A stretch of 64,000 bases of DNA from the NCBI RefSeq assembly GCF_947488985.1, contig NZ_CANLBV010000002.1:35564-99563 (forward strand), read 5' to 3'. Made by a program: the position numbers and the translations under genes. Below the pieces are notes generated by a model that was given only the letters and a program-made list of their open reading frames with translations, was not told where the DNA came from and did no database searches. This stretch comes from an uncultured Vibrio sp. GTDB taxonomy: Bacteria; Pseudomonadota; Gammaproteobacteria; Enterobacterales; Vibrionaceae. This document shows, in pieces, positions 1-8,971 of the stretch. The first letter of the stretch is position 1; each line of letters begins with the position of its first letter.

Positions 1-660
1 ATTTTGATTAGAACATAAAAATAAAAATGAACCATGCTCGGTTGAATGCTCCAAATTTAACATTTCGATGTCAGTGTTCTTTAAAGGTTCAGTAGTCATT
101 GGGCTGAAATATGAAACCAATTCACGTGTCATCTTTCCTATATAAACATGCTTAAACTCTGACTTAAGAAGATCATTTAATTTCTCAAAGTCGAAACATG
201 TTATGTGGTATGGATTTTCACCATAAACAGATTTACACTTCTCGTCATATTCTGAGATAGGTACGCTACCAATAAAAAAACCATCGTCCTTTAGAACTCT
301 CTTAATTTCACTCAATGCTAAACTAGGCTCTTTTAGGTGTTCAAAAGTTTCCATTGAGATAAATGTATCGATACTATTATCTGGTTCAGATAGATTTAAT
401 ATACTACCTAACTTAAATGTAACTTTGTTATCTTTTGTAGAGAAGTGTAACTTGGCAGTTTCTATTGCATCTTGAGATATGTCCATTCCAATATATGCAT
501 CAACATTATTGTTTGATATGATCAACTTCGATGCATAACCAATACCACATGCACAGTCTAATACTCTTCCTGAAATAAATGAAGAAAAATGATTATATCT
601 TGCAATATGTTCGTCAAAAAGAAAGTTCTTTTGAATAAGTTCTGAGCTCATTCGTTCCAT
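1..660 (-). CDS. SAM-dependent methyltransferase (partial, C-terminus outside window)
   Basis: Reading the minus strand from the ATG at 660-658 gives 220 open codons that run off the left edge. Residues 33-41 are VLDCACGIG, a class I methyltransferase motif I, followed by GMDIS (motif II-like) and FISMETFEHL, the usual post-motif of Methyltransf_11/25 proteins. The ATG overlaps the wzt stop by one base (TAATG), so it is translationally coupled to the exporter ATPase. I infer that it methylates the exported glycan, possibly its non-reducing end. In Wzt systems of the E. coli O9a type, terminal modification stops chain growth and is read by the Wzt C-terminal domain. The target is not visible from sequence and another small-molecule methylation is possible. 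Confidence 0.8.
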   Translation of the reverse strand, partial: MERMSSELIQKNFLFDEHIARYNHFSSFISGRVLDCACGIGYASKLIISNNNVDAYIGMDISQDAIETAKLHFSTKDNKVTFKLGSILNLSEPDNSIDTFISMETFEHLKEPSLALSEIKRVLKDDGFFIGSVPISEYDEKCKSVYGENPYHITCFDFEKLNDLLKSEFKHVYIGKMTRELVSYFSPMTTEPLKNTDIEMLNLEHSTEHGSFLFLCSNQN

Positions 661-1862
661 TATTTTATTTCCTCTAGGCTCCAAGTATGCTTTATATCAT
701 ACAGGCCAACTGTCTTAAAAGTGTCCTTCACGCTGAATTCACATACAGGTATGAGTTCTGAAATTATCTGTATTCCATCACTATCATTTACCGCAACTCT
801 CCAGTTATATATTCCAGCTAATAATTCTAGGCTAGGAAATGTAACTCGAACTCTGCCTGTTGCGACATTTTTCCGGATATTTGCGTTTTGCATTTCGGTG
901 GTTGTTCCACAAACATAAACATTATCTTTTCGATACAAGTTAAAAACAAAACAAAGTTCGCCTATGGTATGAATCTCAGAACATGTATAGTCGAACTGTA
1001 ATGTAACAGAGTCTCCTGTTGCAATTTCATTAACTGAAACGTTATTTGTGTCGAGCAGTAAAGGATTTGTTATATTTACTAACTTGTTAGTATTAACTTC
1101 AATATCAGCCTGCATCAAGTTATGGCTATCCATGTTTTGTAAGTCCTGCAGGTAATATGCGACACCTTCGTCAGAATCACCAAAAAATACTTGTTTTCCT
1201 TGCTTTAGATAAAGAACTTTGTCGCAGATATTTCTAACTTGATAATCATCATGTGATACAAATAGGATAGTACACCCTGTGCCTCGGATCTCTTTGAACT
1301 TATCTAAGCATTTACGTTGAAAACGTGAATCTCCGACTGCTAGGATTTCATCCACTATTAATATTTCTGGCTCTACATGAATAGCAGTCGAAAAAGCTAG
1401 TCTAGCGAACATTCCGCTAGAATAGGTCTTTACTGGTTGATTAATAAAATCACCGATGTCAGCAAAATCAATAATATCTTGTAAAATATTATCGATTTCT
1501 TTTTTCGACAGCCCCATTAAAGTTGCATTTAAATAAATGTTCTCTAGCCCTGTAAACTCGGGGTTAAACCCAGCCCCAAGCTCCAACAAGGCTGAGATTC
1601 GACCATCGACAATAACTGAGCCTTTAGTCGGGGTTAAAGTTCCACAAATTAGTTGCAGTAAAGTTGACTTTCCCGAGCCATTCACGCCTATAATACCAAC
1701 AGTTTCACCTTTGTGGATTTCAATATTTATGTTTTCAAGTGCAGTATGCTGGTCGTAATTTTTCTTTATTCCTAGCAGTTGTTTAAGGCGCTCAAGAGGG
1801 TTACTGAACATAAGGAATTGTTTGTTTAACCCTTGAGTTTTTATTACTGTTTTATAAGACAT
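660..1862 (-). CDS. wzt: Polysaccharide ABC exporter ATPase with C-terminal carbohydrate-binding domain (Wzt)
   Basis: This 400-residue cytoplasmic ATPase powers export of a lipid-linked polysaccharide through Wzm. Visible motifs are Walker A GVNGSGKST (59-67), signature YSSGM (147-151), Walker B ILIVDE (167-172) and the switch histidine in FVSHDD. Residues from about 255 to 400 form an extra beta-rich domain, as in Wzt proteins that recognise the end of the O-antigen (O8/O9a class) and unlike short KpsT/TagH ATPases. The ATG lies inside the wzm 3' end (11-bp overlap) and the stop overlaps the downstream methyltransferase start, so wzm-wzt-methyltransferase is one coupled operon. The family assignment is firm; the glycan is unknown. 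Confidence 0.92.
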   Translation of the reverse strand: MSYKTVIKTQGLNKQFLMFSNPLERLKQLLGIKKNYDQHTALENINIEIHKGETVGIIGVNGSGKSTLLQLICGTLTPTKGSVIVDGRISALLELGAGFNPEFTGLENIYLNATLMGLSKKEIDNILQDIIDFADIGDFINQPVKTYSSGMFARLAFSTAIHVEPEILIVDEILAVGDSRFQRKCLDKFKEIRGTGCTILFVSHDDYQVRNICDKVLYLKQGKQVFFGDSDEGVAYYLQDLQNMDSHNLMQADIEVNTNKLVNITNPLLLDTNNVSVNEIATGDSVTLQFDYTCSEIHTIGELCFVFNLYRKDNVYVCGTTTEMQNANIRKNVATGRVRVTFPSLELLAGIYNWRVAVNDSDGIQIISELIPVCEFSVKDTFKTVGLYDIKHTWSLEEIK

Positions 1863-2631
1863 CAGAGAACCCTTTTTTGGTTAACTTGAACCACTTATTA
1901 GATACAATGTATAGCATAATACTGGTAGATAAATATAAAAGGTATCCTTTCACCTCAAAAAACGTTCCGTGCAGGATTACATTTCTGAGATTTTCTATGA
2001 CATAAGTTATTGGATTTAAATACATTATCCACTGATAACTTTCCGGTACCGCATCAATTGAATAAAACACTGGTGACATAAAAAGCATTACAGATATGAC
2101 TATTGACATCATATGAGCCACATCTTTTATATAAACAGATAAAGATGACAAGAAAATAATTAGTGCGTATGAAAGAATTATAAATGGTAAGAATACTATT
2201 GGAGCCAAAATAGTTGTAGCTTGGAATGGAGTGTCAGAGAAAAATAGGAATACAAAAAAGACAATTAGGCCCATACAAAATTGGAATAAGGAGGATAGTA
2301 AAGCTACCCAACATAGAGACTCCAAAGGGAATACGACTTTTTTTACATAATTGGCATTACTTTGAATTAGTGATGTGGCTCTTCCAATACATTCCGCCAT
2401 ATATGCATGGACAATTAGTCCAAGAAACATAACTAAACTATAGTTAGTTTTGACCTCTCCTCCCCATTTAGCTTGAAATACGAAACCAAATACAAAAGTG
2501 TATATAAGAAGCATGAATATCGGAAATACAATCACCCAAACTAGCCCTAGTGTTGAATTTTTATATCTATTCTCAATGTCTCGTTTAGTTAGTGAAGCTA
2601 TTAGCCTTAGGTTATCTTTAAGCACTTTCAT
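1852..2631 (-). CDS. wzm: Polysaccharide ABC exporter permease (Wzm)
   Basis: This 259-residue inner-membrane protein of the ABC-2 family has about six hydrophobic segments. The N-terminal sequence KRDIENRYKNSTLGLVW is the amphipathic interface helix typical of Wzm/TagG permeases. The length matches the family (about 260). It forms the channel partner of Wzt, whose ATG overlaps its 3' end by 11 bases. It begins 137 bases downstream of the dehydratase gene on the same strand and probably belongs to the same transcript. Confidence 0.92.
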   Translation of the reverse strand: MKVLKDNLRLIASLTKRDIENRYKNSTLGLVWVIVFPIFMLLIYTFVFGFVFQAKWGGEVKTNYSLVMFLGLIVHAYMAECIGRATSLIQSNANYVKKVVFPLESLCWVALLSSLFQFCMGLIVFFVFLFFSDTPFQATTILAPIVFLPFIILSYALIIFLSSLSVYIKDVAHMMSIVISVMLFMSPVFYSIDAVPESYQWIMYLNPITYVIENLRNVILHGTFFEVKGYLLYLSTSIMLYIVSNKWFKLTKKGFSDVL

Positions 2632-2768
2632 CCAGTGGAGCCTTCTTACTTTAACATCAAATCAGAGAGGGTATAATACGAAGATTCTATCCTATGTGAA
2701 AAGCAAAATACAGGGATGTATAAAAGAGAAAGTGCAGGTAATACCATGTGATATCTACTTTTCACAAT

Positions 2769-4685
2769 TCATTCTTTGTGAGGGAGGTAGGGCTCTGAGT
2801 TATTAGCAAAGCGTTGCTCTCGAAGTGCAGGCTTATACCCAGTAGGCGCCTCTAACAGTATCCTTCTAATACAATCCACATTAAAATCATGGCAGCATTC
2901 ATCTAGCTCATTCAGCAGTGGCTGCATCTCCGTCCAGCTAAGTTTACTTTCTTGAGCTGTCATGATTTTTTCGTGGCTCGTACCTTCTACATTATCGCCA
3001 ATCAAAAGCTCTTCATAGAGCTTTTCTCCTGGGCGTAATCCGGTGAATTTTATAGAAATATCGCCTTCATCCGAGCTTGAACCAATGTTTTCTTGCATTC
3101 CCATCAGGTGAATCATGCGTTTGGCTAAATCGAGAATTTTGACCGGTTCTCCCATATTAAGGACGAACACTTGACCATTGTTGCCCATCGCGCTTGCTTG
3201 AATAACAAGCTGAGCCGCTTCAGGAATCAGCATGAAATAGCGAATGATATCTGGGTGAGTAACGGTAACAGGCCCCCCCGCTTTAATCTGTTTCTTAAAT
3301 AGCGGCACAACGGAGCCAGAAGACCCGAGTACATTACCAAATCTCACCATGGTAAACGTAGTACTGGTGTCTTTGTCGGCGAGCGCTTGCAGAACCAACT
3401 CAGCCATTCTCTTACTTGCTCCCATCACATTGGTAGGCCTTACGGCTTTGTCGGTAGAAATGAGAGTGAAATTTTTAACGCCACATTCTATTGCAGCTTG
3501 CGCACAGGATAATGTCCCAAAAACATTATTGCGGATCCCTTCAACCACATTGTCCTCGACTAACGGTACATGCTTATACGCAGCGGCGTGGTACAAGGTC
3601 TCTACACCATGGGTCGTCATTAATTTTTCAAGGCGGTTTTGCCTTTGCACCGAGCCCAATGCAGCAATGATTTGAGTTTGGCTTTTAAGATTTTTCTTGG
3701 TTGCGTTTATCTCTTGTTCTATTTTGTACAAGTTGTATTCGTTTAACTCGAACAAGATTAAAGTCTTCGGTTTTTGAGTGATGATTTGACGACACAGTTC
3801 TGAGCCTATCGAACCGCCAGCTCCGGTGACCATCACGCTTTTGTTTAAAATGTTTTTGGACAGCAGCTCATTATCTGGCGCAATGGGGGTTCGCCCCAAC
3901 AGATCAGCGACATCGAGGTCCATCACTTCGGTTGCTGTCGCTTTGCCAGCCGCAATATCTTCTACCGAAGGTACGGATTGAATGGCGATAGGCCAGTTAG
4001 ATAGTTTTTCGACTAATCTCAGCCTCTTCCCTTTGTTGATATTATTGATAGCAAGCAACAGTTTTACAGGCTGATAAAGGGACTGAAGGTGTTCAAATTC
4101 ACTCGGGTGATGAACTTTTAAGCCAAATAAGATATTACCTCTTTTCGTCGGATCATCATCCAGTAGTACGACTGGGTTGTACTCATCACCATGGATTAAC
4201 GCGTAAGCCAGCTCACGGCCCGTTGCGCCCGCACCATAAATGAAAACATTCGGTTTTTTACGCTTAAACACCTGGTCATAAACGGTGCGGATCATGATTC
4301 TCGGCCCGCCTAAGGTCAGAATTGCCAATCCGGCATAAATGAACGGCACGCTTCTTGGTATGAACGTTTGAAAAAAGAACCCGCTCATCACCAAGGTGAG
4401 TGTTGAGATAAATACCGCAAAGAAAATATTGCCAACCGCAGGGAACATCATGTAGCGGAGTACCGCACGATACATCCCAAGCTTGGTAAAGCTATATATA
4501 GTGACGGATATAGTCAGAAACAGAGTGACCCACTCATTTAGAGTGAGATCGAAAGTGTATGTCCCTAGCCTGAGGGATACCGCCATATATACGGACAGTG
4601 TGATCGCGAAGATGTCGTAACCAATGCTGATCAAGCGTTTGTTTTTCCGCTTTGTGTTGAGAATAAGGCGTATTGGCTTGAGCAT
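2769..4685 (-). CDS. Membrane-bound UDP-HexNAc 4,6-dehydratase, WbpM/FlmA-CapD family
   Basis: This 638-residue protein has four N-terminal membrane helices, a first Rossmann-like domain (FIYGAGATGRELAYAL, about 150-165) and a second, catalytic SDR domain starting with VMVTGAGGSIGSELC (about 285). This is the WbpM/CapD/WbcP architecture: NAD-dependent conversion of UDP-GlcNAc to UDP-4-keto-6-deoxy-HexNAc at the inner membrane. The catalytic tyrosine is replaced by methionine in this family, and NVMGASKRMAE fits that. It is divergent from the reductase gene at 4874 (188-bp shared promoter region) and lies upstream of wzm. Together with the genes at 4874 and 6107 it could make UDP-QuiNAc or UDP-FucNAc and load it on undecaprenyl phosphate. 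Confidence 0.9.
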   Translation of the reverse strand: MLKPIRLILNTKRKNKRLISIGYDIFAITLSVYMAVSLRLGTYTFDLTLNEWVTLFLTISVTIYSFTKLGMYRAVLRYMMFPAVGNIFFAVFISTLTLVMSGFFFQTFIPRSVPFIYAGLAILTLGGPRIMIRTVYDQVFKRKKPNVFIYGAGATGRELAYALIHGDEYNPVVLLDDDPTKRGNILFGLKVHHPSEFEHLQSLYQPVKLLLAINNINKGKRLRLVEKLSNWPIAIQSVPSVEDIAAGKATATEVMDLDVADLLGRTPIAPDNELLSKNILNKSVMVTGAGGSIGSELCRQIITQKPKTLILFELNEYNLYKIEQEINATKKNLKSQTQIIAALGSVQRQNRLEKLMTTHGVETLYHAAAYKHVPLVEDNVVEGIRNNVFGTLSCAQAAIECGVKNFTLISTDKAVRPTNVMGASKRMAELVLQALADKDTSTTFTMVRFGNVLGSSGSVVPLFKKQIKAGGPVTVTHPDIIRYFMLIPEAAQLVIQASAMGNNGQVFVLNMGEPVKILDLAKRMIHLMGMQENIGSSSDEGDISIKFTGLRPGEKLYEELLIGDNVEGTSHEKIMTAQESKLSWTEMQPLLNELDECCHDFNVDCIRRILLEAPTGYKPALREQRFANNSEPYLPHKE

Positions 4686-4873
4686 TGTAATCCTTGGGTG
4701 TTTTATTTATCTGACCTGATGAGTGCAGAAAATGTTTTAATATCATGGATATTTTAATGTTGTTGAGTACGGTAAGCTAGCTGAAATTGACAGTCATGCA
4801 CTATTCAACCGTTTTGATATTAAATCTGTTGGTTATTTGTTCGATATTCTTTCATTTTTAAGGCTTTTGTATT

Positions 4874-5893
4874 ATGAAAATATTAGTCACAGGCAGTGCT
4901 GGCTTTGTTGGAGCTCGAGTTGTTGAATTGGCACAAGAGCGCCTGTGGGATGTCGTGCCTGTCGTGCGTAAAGCGTCGCAAATACAGCCTAGTAGCTCGT
5001 TTGTGAACAGCTCGGCCGTTAATAGCTCGGTCGTTAATAGCTCAGTCGTTAATAGCTTGCTTGTGAACAGCTTGGTGGTTTCCGCTATTGATTCAAGTAC
5101 GGATTGGTCTGGCGCTTTTGAAGGCGTCGATTGCGTTGTCCATTGCGCAGCGCGAGTGCATCAAATGAATGAGAGCGAGCAAGACGCATTAAGCGCTTAT
5201 CGAGAAACAAACAAGCTCGGAACCTTAAATCTTGCTAAGCAAGCCGTTGCTGCGGGTGTAAAAAGGTTCATCTTTGTTAGCTCAATCAAAGTTAATGGTG
5301 AGTTCACGGAAACCGATTATCCTTTTGAACCTAATCTCAACCACACTCCCATTGATCCCTATGGCTTGAGTAAATACCAAGCGGAAGTAGCATTGACTCA
5401 GCTTTCGAAAGAGACCGGGTTAGAGGTTGTCATCATTCGGCCTCCACTTGTCTACGGGCCGGGTGTTAAAGCTAACTTTTTATCTATGATGCGTTTGATT
5501 GATAAAGGGGTTCCGCTTCCTTTCGGTGCGATCAAAAATAAAAGAAGTTTGGTTTATCTGGACAACTTGTCGAGCTTAATACTCACTTGTTGCGAGCACC
5601 CTTTAGCTGCAGGCTATACATTTTTGGTGTCGGATGAGCATGATGTTTCAACCACAAAGTTGATGCAAACTATCGCTCAATCGATGGGTAAACCGGCGCG
5701 GTTGTTGCCTATTCCAATGTCCTGGATCCAAACTGGGGCGGCTGTATTTCGAAAGCAGCACATTGCACAAAGAATATGTGGCAGCCTGCAAGTTGATCCC
5801 CAATTAACCAATGAGGTTTTAGGCTGGACGCCTCCCGTTACCTTTCAAGAAGGGATCAAAAAAACCGTGCAAGCGTATTTAGATTCCAAATAA
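4874..5893 (+). CDS. NAD(P)-dependent sugar-nucleotide reductase/epimerase (SDR family, WbpV-like)
   Basis: This is a 339-residue extended SDR protein. A Rossmann motif GSAGFVGA lies at 7-14, a catalytic serine in FIFVSSIKVNG and the catalytic pair YGLSK at 163-167. Its setting beside a WbpM-like dehydratase and a small phosphoglycosyl transferase matches WbpV-type 4-keto reductases, giving UDP-QuiNAc or UDP-FucNAc; a 4-epimerase remains possible. Residues 41-70 are six tandem copies of a five-residue unit (SSxVN type), encoded by 15-bp repeats at 4994-5083. They are inserted in the loop after the second Rossmann strand, where homologues are normally short. Start ATG follows a TTAAGGC stretch. 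Confidence 0.82.
   Translation: MKILVTGSAGFVGARVVELAQERLWDVVPVVRKASQIQPSSSFVNSSAVNSSVVNSSVVNSLLVNSLVVSAIDSSTDWSGAFEGVDCVVHCAARVHQMNESEQDALSAYRETNKLGTLNLAKQAVAAGVKRFIFVSSIKVNGEFTETDYPFEPNLNHTPIDPYGLSKYQAEVALTQLSKETGLEVVIIRPPLVYGPGVKANFLSMMRLIDKGVPLPFGAIKNKRSLVYLDNLSSLILTCCEHPLAAGYTFLVSDEHDVSTTKLMQTIAQSMGKPARLLPIPMSWIQTGAAVFRKQHIAQRICGSLQVDPQLTNEVLGWTPPVTFQEGIKKTVQAYLDSK
4994..5083 (+). repeat. In-frame 15-bp tandem array (6 copies) inside the SDR gene
   Basis: There are six consecutive 15-bp units of the type AGCTCGGTCGTTAAT, with 1-5 changes between units. They encode residues 41-70 of the sugar-nucleotide enzyme. The first and fifth copies share TTTGTGAAC/CTTGTGAAC endings, showing that the array has diverged after duplication. 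Confidence 0.9.
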
Positions 5894-5948
5894 CTCGTTC
5901 CTCGTTTCTTTAGCAACAGAGTGGCGGAATGACGGAGTCGCGAGTGAA

Positions 5949-6083
5949 GAGCAGATACGGGATACGAGTAAACGAGATACGAAAAGATGAAGAGCAGATG
6001 AGAGTAAACGATTATTGAAGAGCTTTGGAGTGTTAGTTAAGTCGTCATTCTGAACAGCGAGGCACGAGCGTGATTCAGAATCT
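5949..6083. repeat. Composite intergenic repeat: TACGAG block plus palindromic element
   Basis: It starts with a degenerate GATACGAGTAAACGAGATACG block (5949-6000). Next is GAAGAGCTTTGGAGT, then a palindromic element whose arms are ATTCTGAA (6047-6054) and TTCAGAAT (6074-6081) around CAGCGAGGCACGAGCGTG. The same order occurs in inverse orientation at 36592-36690. It fills the gap between the SDR gene and the phosphoglycosyl transferase gene. Confidence 0.8.
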
Positions 6084-6106
6084 GTGTTTTTAGAAAGGGG
6101 TTTAAG

Positions 6107-6680
<574 letters not shown>

Positions 6681-6920
6681 CTAACAGTTGATGGCGTCTT
6701 ATCTCTAAGCTCGGCCGTGGTTTATTTTCTGGCTTGACAGAGGTTTATCTTCTTAGCTTAACCGTCGGTTTATGTGCTTATCTTGCCTTACATAGGCATT
6801 AGCATAGGGATAGGTTTCTACTTTACGCTCATATTTGTGTGACGCTATTTTTCAAATGATTTATTAAAGGTATTGCTTATAATTTATTCGTTTACTTGAT
6901 TGTGGTTATTACCTATGATG

Positions 6921-6955
6921 CTCAATTAGTTGTTTAGGTTAAGCGACTAATTGAG
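6921..6955. promoter_or_regulatory. 10-bp inverted repeat in the gfcA leader
   Basis: CTCAATTAGT (6921-6930) and ACTAATTGAG (6946-6955) are perfect inverted arms around a 15-base spacer, ending 51 bases before the gfcA ATG. A regulator-binding operator or an mRNA hairpin are both possible. The 354-base gap before gfcA (6653-7006) otherwise holds the 7-bp array and AT-rich DNA. TTGACA at 6735-6740 is a possible -35 box, but no convincing -10 accompanies it. Confidence 0.5.
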
Positions 6956-7006
6956 GGTGCAATGTATCACCTCTGTGTATGAATGTTTATATCAATGGAA
7001 ATCATT

Positions 7007-7171
7007 ATGAAAAAGATGGCTCTAGCAGCTGCATTAGCAGTTAGCTTCTCAGGTGCGGTATTCGCAGCAGAAGAAACAGCAGCAACGGGTTCAAGCACTG
7101 GTACAGCAGCGGCGGCAGTAGCCGTTGCTTCTAACGAAAGCGGCGCAACAACAACAACTACGACTAACTAA
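7007..7171 (+). CDS. gfcA: Small secreted Ala/Thr-rich protein (GfcA/YjbE-like)
   Basis: The ATG at 7007 opens a 54-residue protein with a clean signal peptide (MKKMALAAALAVSFSGAVFA) and a mature part made almost only of Ala, Thr, Ser, Gly and Val, ending in a run of threonines. A longer reading from 6983 would spoil the signal peptide, so I chose 7007. Short Thr-rich proteins of this kind begin the gfcABCD and yjbEFGH operons, and the next three genes are gfcB, gfcC and gfcD, which supports the name. An intrinsic terminator follows directly, so this short mRNA is probably made in excess over the rest of the operon. Its molecular role is unknown. Confidence 0.72.
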   Translation: MKKMALAAALAVSFSGAVFAAEETAATGSSTGTAAAAVAVASNESGATTTTTTN

Positions 7172-7191
7172 TTTATTGTTAGGGTATGTTC

Positions 7192-7227
7192 AAAACCATT
7201 TTGTGTGAAAGCATAAAGTGGTTTTTT
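7192..7227 (+). terminator. Intrinsic terminator/attenuator between gfcA and gfcB
   Basis: A 14-bp stem (AAAACCATTTTGTG with CATAAAGTGGTTTT, two G-U pairs) and a 6-base loop run into TTTTTTT. It would release most transcripts after gfcA and allow partial read-through into gfcBCD. Confidence 0.75.
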
Positions 7228-7285
7228 TATATCAGATTTTCATATTGGATATCAGCAACAACATTGCTAGGAAGCACAACTCGTC

Positions 7286-7990
7286 ATGCTTAAATCTCTA
7301 ATCATATCTCTTGGTCTTTTTCTTGCTGGTTGTTCTCAGCAGTTTCAAGACGTTAATTCCACGTTTGATGAAGCCTTTTTTGGGAGCTCCGATGTTGAGT
7401 TGTCGAGGGAATATATTCAAAACTTACCTTATTCCAGCATTTATGCCGAAGTGAATGACCAAGGTAAAATCTTCATGGTCTTAGCGTACGTTGGTGAAAA
7501 CCCGCAAACGGGCGCAGAGCAGTTAAAGTGGATGTCTTCTGACAAAGCGATGATCGTTACTGAAAATGGACGTATCGTACAAACGCTATTGCTTCCTTAC
7601 GAAAACCTTTCTGGTTTGGCATTCCAATCGTTAAATACGTTCTCTTCTGCAAATAGCTCGTCGCCAAACTCTTCTTCTGCGTTTGATGTGTCTGCCAACC
7701 CCGGTGCTCAAAAATGGCAAGCGGTTTACGACTGGCAACCTAACTATCGATTCGGCTATAAAGCGCACATCACCCGAACGTATGCAGGAAATGAAACGGT
7801 TGAAACTCCGTTAGCGTCTATCGATACCAAGAAGTTCCAAGAAAAAATTCAATTCCCAATGTTAGAACAAGACATCACCAACGAATATTGGGTCGACAGC
7901 AAAGGCAAAGTGCTAAAAACCATACAGTATTTAGGCCCTGATATGACAAGGCTTGAGTTAACCGTTCTTAAGCATTATCAAAGCAATTAA
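7286..7990 (+). CDS. gfcB: YjbF/GfcB-family outer-membrane lipoprotein
   Basis: This 234-residue protein starts with a lipoprotein signal peptide, lipobox LAGC with Cys16. It has the YjbF family body: YxxIYAEVNDQGKIFMVLAYV near the N-terminus, a middle Ser/Asn-rich loop (about 117-135) and a C-terminal YWVDSKGKVLKTIQYLGP. The ATG at 7286 is preceded by AGGAAG. GfcB is needed with GfcC and GfcD for group 4 capsule assembly in E. coli, but its biochemical activity is not established. gfcC follows after 21 bases. Confidence 0.87.
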   Translation: MLKSLIISLGLFLAGCSQQFQDVNSTFDEAFFGSSDVELSREYIQNLPYSSIYAEVNDQGKIFMVLAYVGENPQTGAEQLKWMSSDKAMIVTENGRIVQTLLLPYENLSGLAFQSLNTFSSANSSSPNSSSAFDVSANPGAQKWQAVYDWQPNYRFGYKAHITRTYAGNETVETPLASIDTKKFQEKIQFPMLEQDITNEYWVDSKGKVLKTIQYLGPDMTRLELTVLKHYQSN

Positions 7991-8011
7991 CGAACAGGGT
8001 AGTGAACTAAA

Positions 8012-8971
8012 ATGATGAATTATATGAGTCATATATCAAAAATGACGGGGCGTCGGTTGCCATTGGTGAGAGCTTTATTCGTGGTGAAAGCTTTATTAAC
8101 GATGAGAGCTTTATTAACGATGAGTGCGCTGTTCTCTCTATGCACTTTTAGTTACGCTTCTGTGGCCTCTAATCTTGTTACGCCGGCTTCTCTTGATAAG
8201 CCTGGCAGCGCTTCTGTAGTTAAAACAATAATCGAGCTTCCTCTTCAAGGTGTGACGCTTGAATACAAAACACACGTTCGACTGCTTCGTGTATTAGACG
8301 ACGCAAACGCGAATGCGAGCAACAGTATTGGTTACTTCCCCCTTTCGGCTCAACTGTTTGATAAAACCAACGCTGAAGCGGATGAGGTGACTGAATTTAA
8401 AGAAGATAACCATGATATCGAAGCCAAAAAGCGCAATGTATTTAACCAACTTGACGCTTTCTCGATAGAAGAGCCAGAAGCAAAACTGGTAAAGCAACAA
8501 TTAGCCTCTTTCCAATATCTCAATCGAATTTTTATTGAGTTAGACCGCAATGCGGTTATTTCTCAATCAGATAAGAACCCGTTACTTGCTTCAAGATCTA
8601 ATACTAACAAGGCGTTAGACAGTCAAACTCAAGCCTTTTCTCTGTACTTACCACAACGACCAACGTCCATTCAGTTAATGGGGGCAATGAAAGAGTCGGT
8701 AACAATGAATCTGATTGAGCATGGAACGCTGAATGATTATCTCGATGCATTACCAAACGGCTTTATTGGTGAATCTGCAGATAAAAGTGTGGCGTATGTT
8801 GTTCAGCCCGATGGCGTGGTGCAAACCATTCAATATGCTTATTGGAACGAACAGCCGGTGTATTTAGCGCCAGGTGCGATCGTATTTATGGCGTTTTACT
8901 CTCTGCCATCGGAATACTCAACGTTGAACCAAGATATTGTCGATTTGCTACGTCATAAGGTTAGCCTGTAA
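8012..8971 (+). CDS. gfcC: GfcC/YjbG-family periplasmic capsule biosynthesis protein
   Basis: This is a 319-residue exported protein. The C-terminal part (IQYAYWNEQPVYLAPGAIVFMAF) matches the GfcC family, which has ubiquitin-like beta-grasp domains and acts in the periplasm in capsule assembly. The N-terminal 50 residues contain four tandem six-residue units (RALFVV, KALLTM, RALLTM, SALFSL; residues 20-43) followed by CTFSYAS, a likely cleavage region. The hydrophobic part of the signal peptide is therefore itself a tandem duplication of 18-bp units. An internal Met in the third or fourth unit could be the true start. The stop overlaps the gfcD ATG (TAATG). Confidence 0.84.
   Translation: MMNYMSHISKMTGRRLPLVRALFVVKALLTMRALLTMSALFSLCTFSYASVASNLVTPASLDKPGSASVVKTIIELPLQGVTLEYKTHVRLLRVLDDANANASNSIGYFPLSAQLFDKTNAEADEVTEFKEDNHDIEAKKRNVFNQLDAFSIEEPEAKLVKQQLASFQYLNRIFIELDRNAVISQSDKNPLLASRSNTNKALDSQTQAFSLYLPQRPTSIQLMGAMKESVTMNLIEHGTLNDYLDALPNGFIGESADKSVAYVVQPDGVVQTIQYAYWNEQPVYLAPGAIVFMAFYSLPSEYSTLNQDIVDLLRHKVSL
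8069..8140 (+). repeat. In-frame 18-bp tandem array (4 copies) in the gfcC signal peptide
   Basis: Units two and three (AAAGCTTTATTAACGATG and AGAGCTTTATTAACGATG) differ by one base. Units one and four are more diverged. The unit encodes the hydrophobic core of the export signal. Confidence 0.88.

Noticed and set aside
2498..2806. Plus-strand 102-codon frame between wzm and the dehydratase
   Set aside because: It overlaps the wzm 5' end in antisense and has no recognisable motif or good start.
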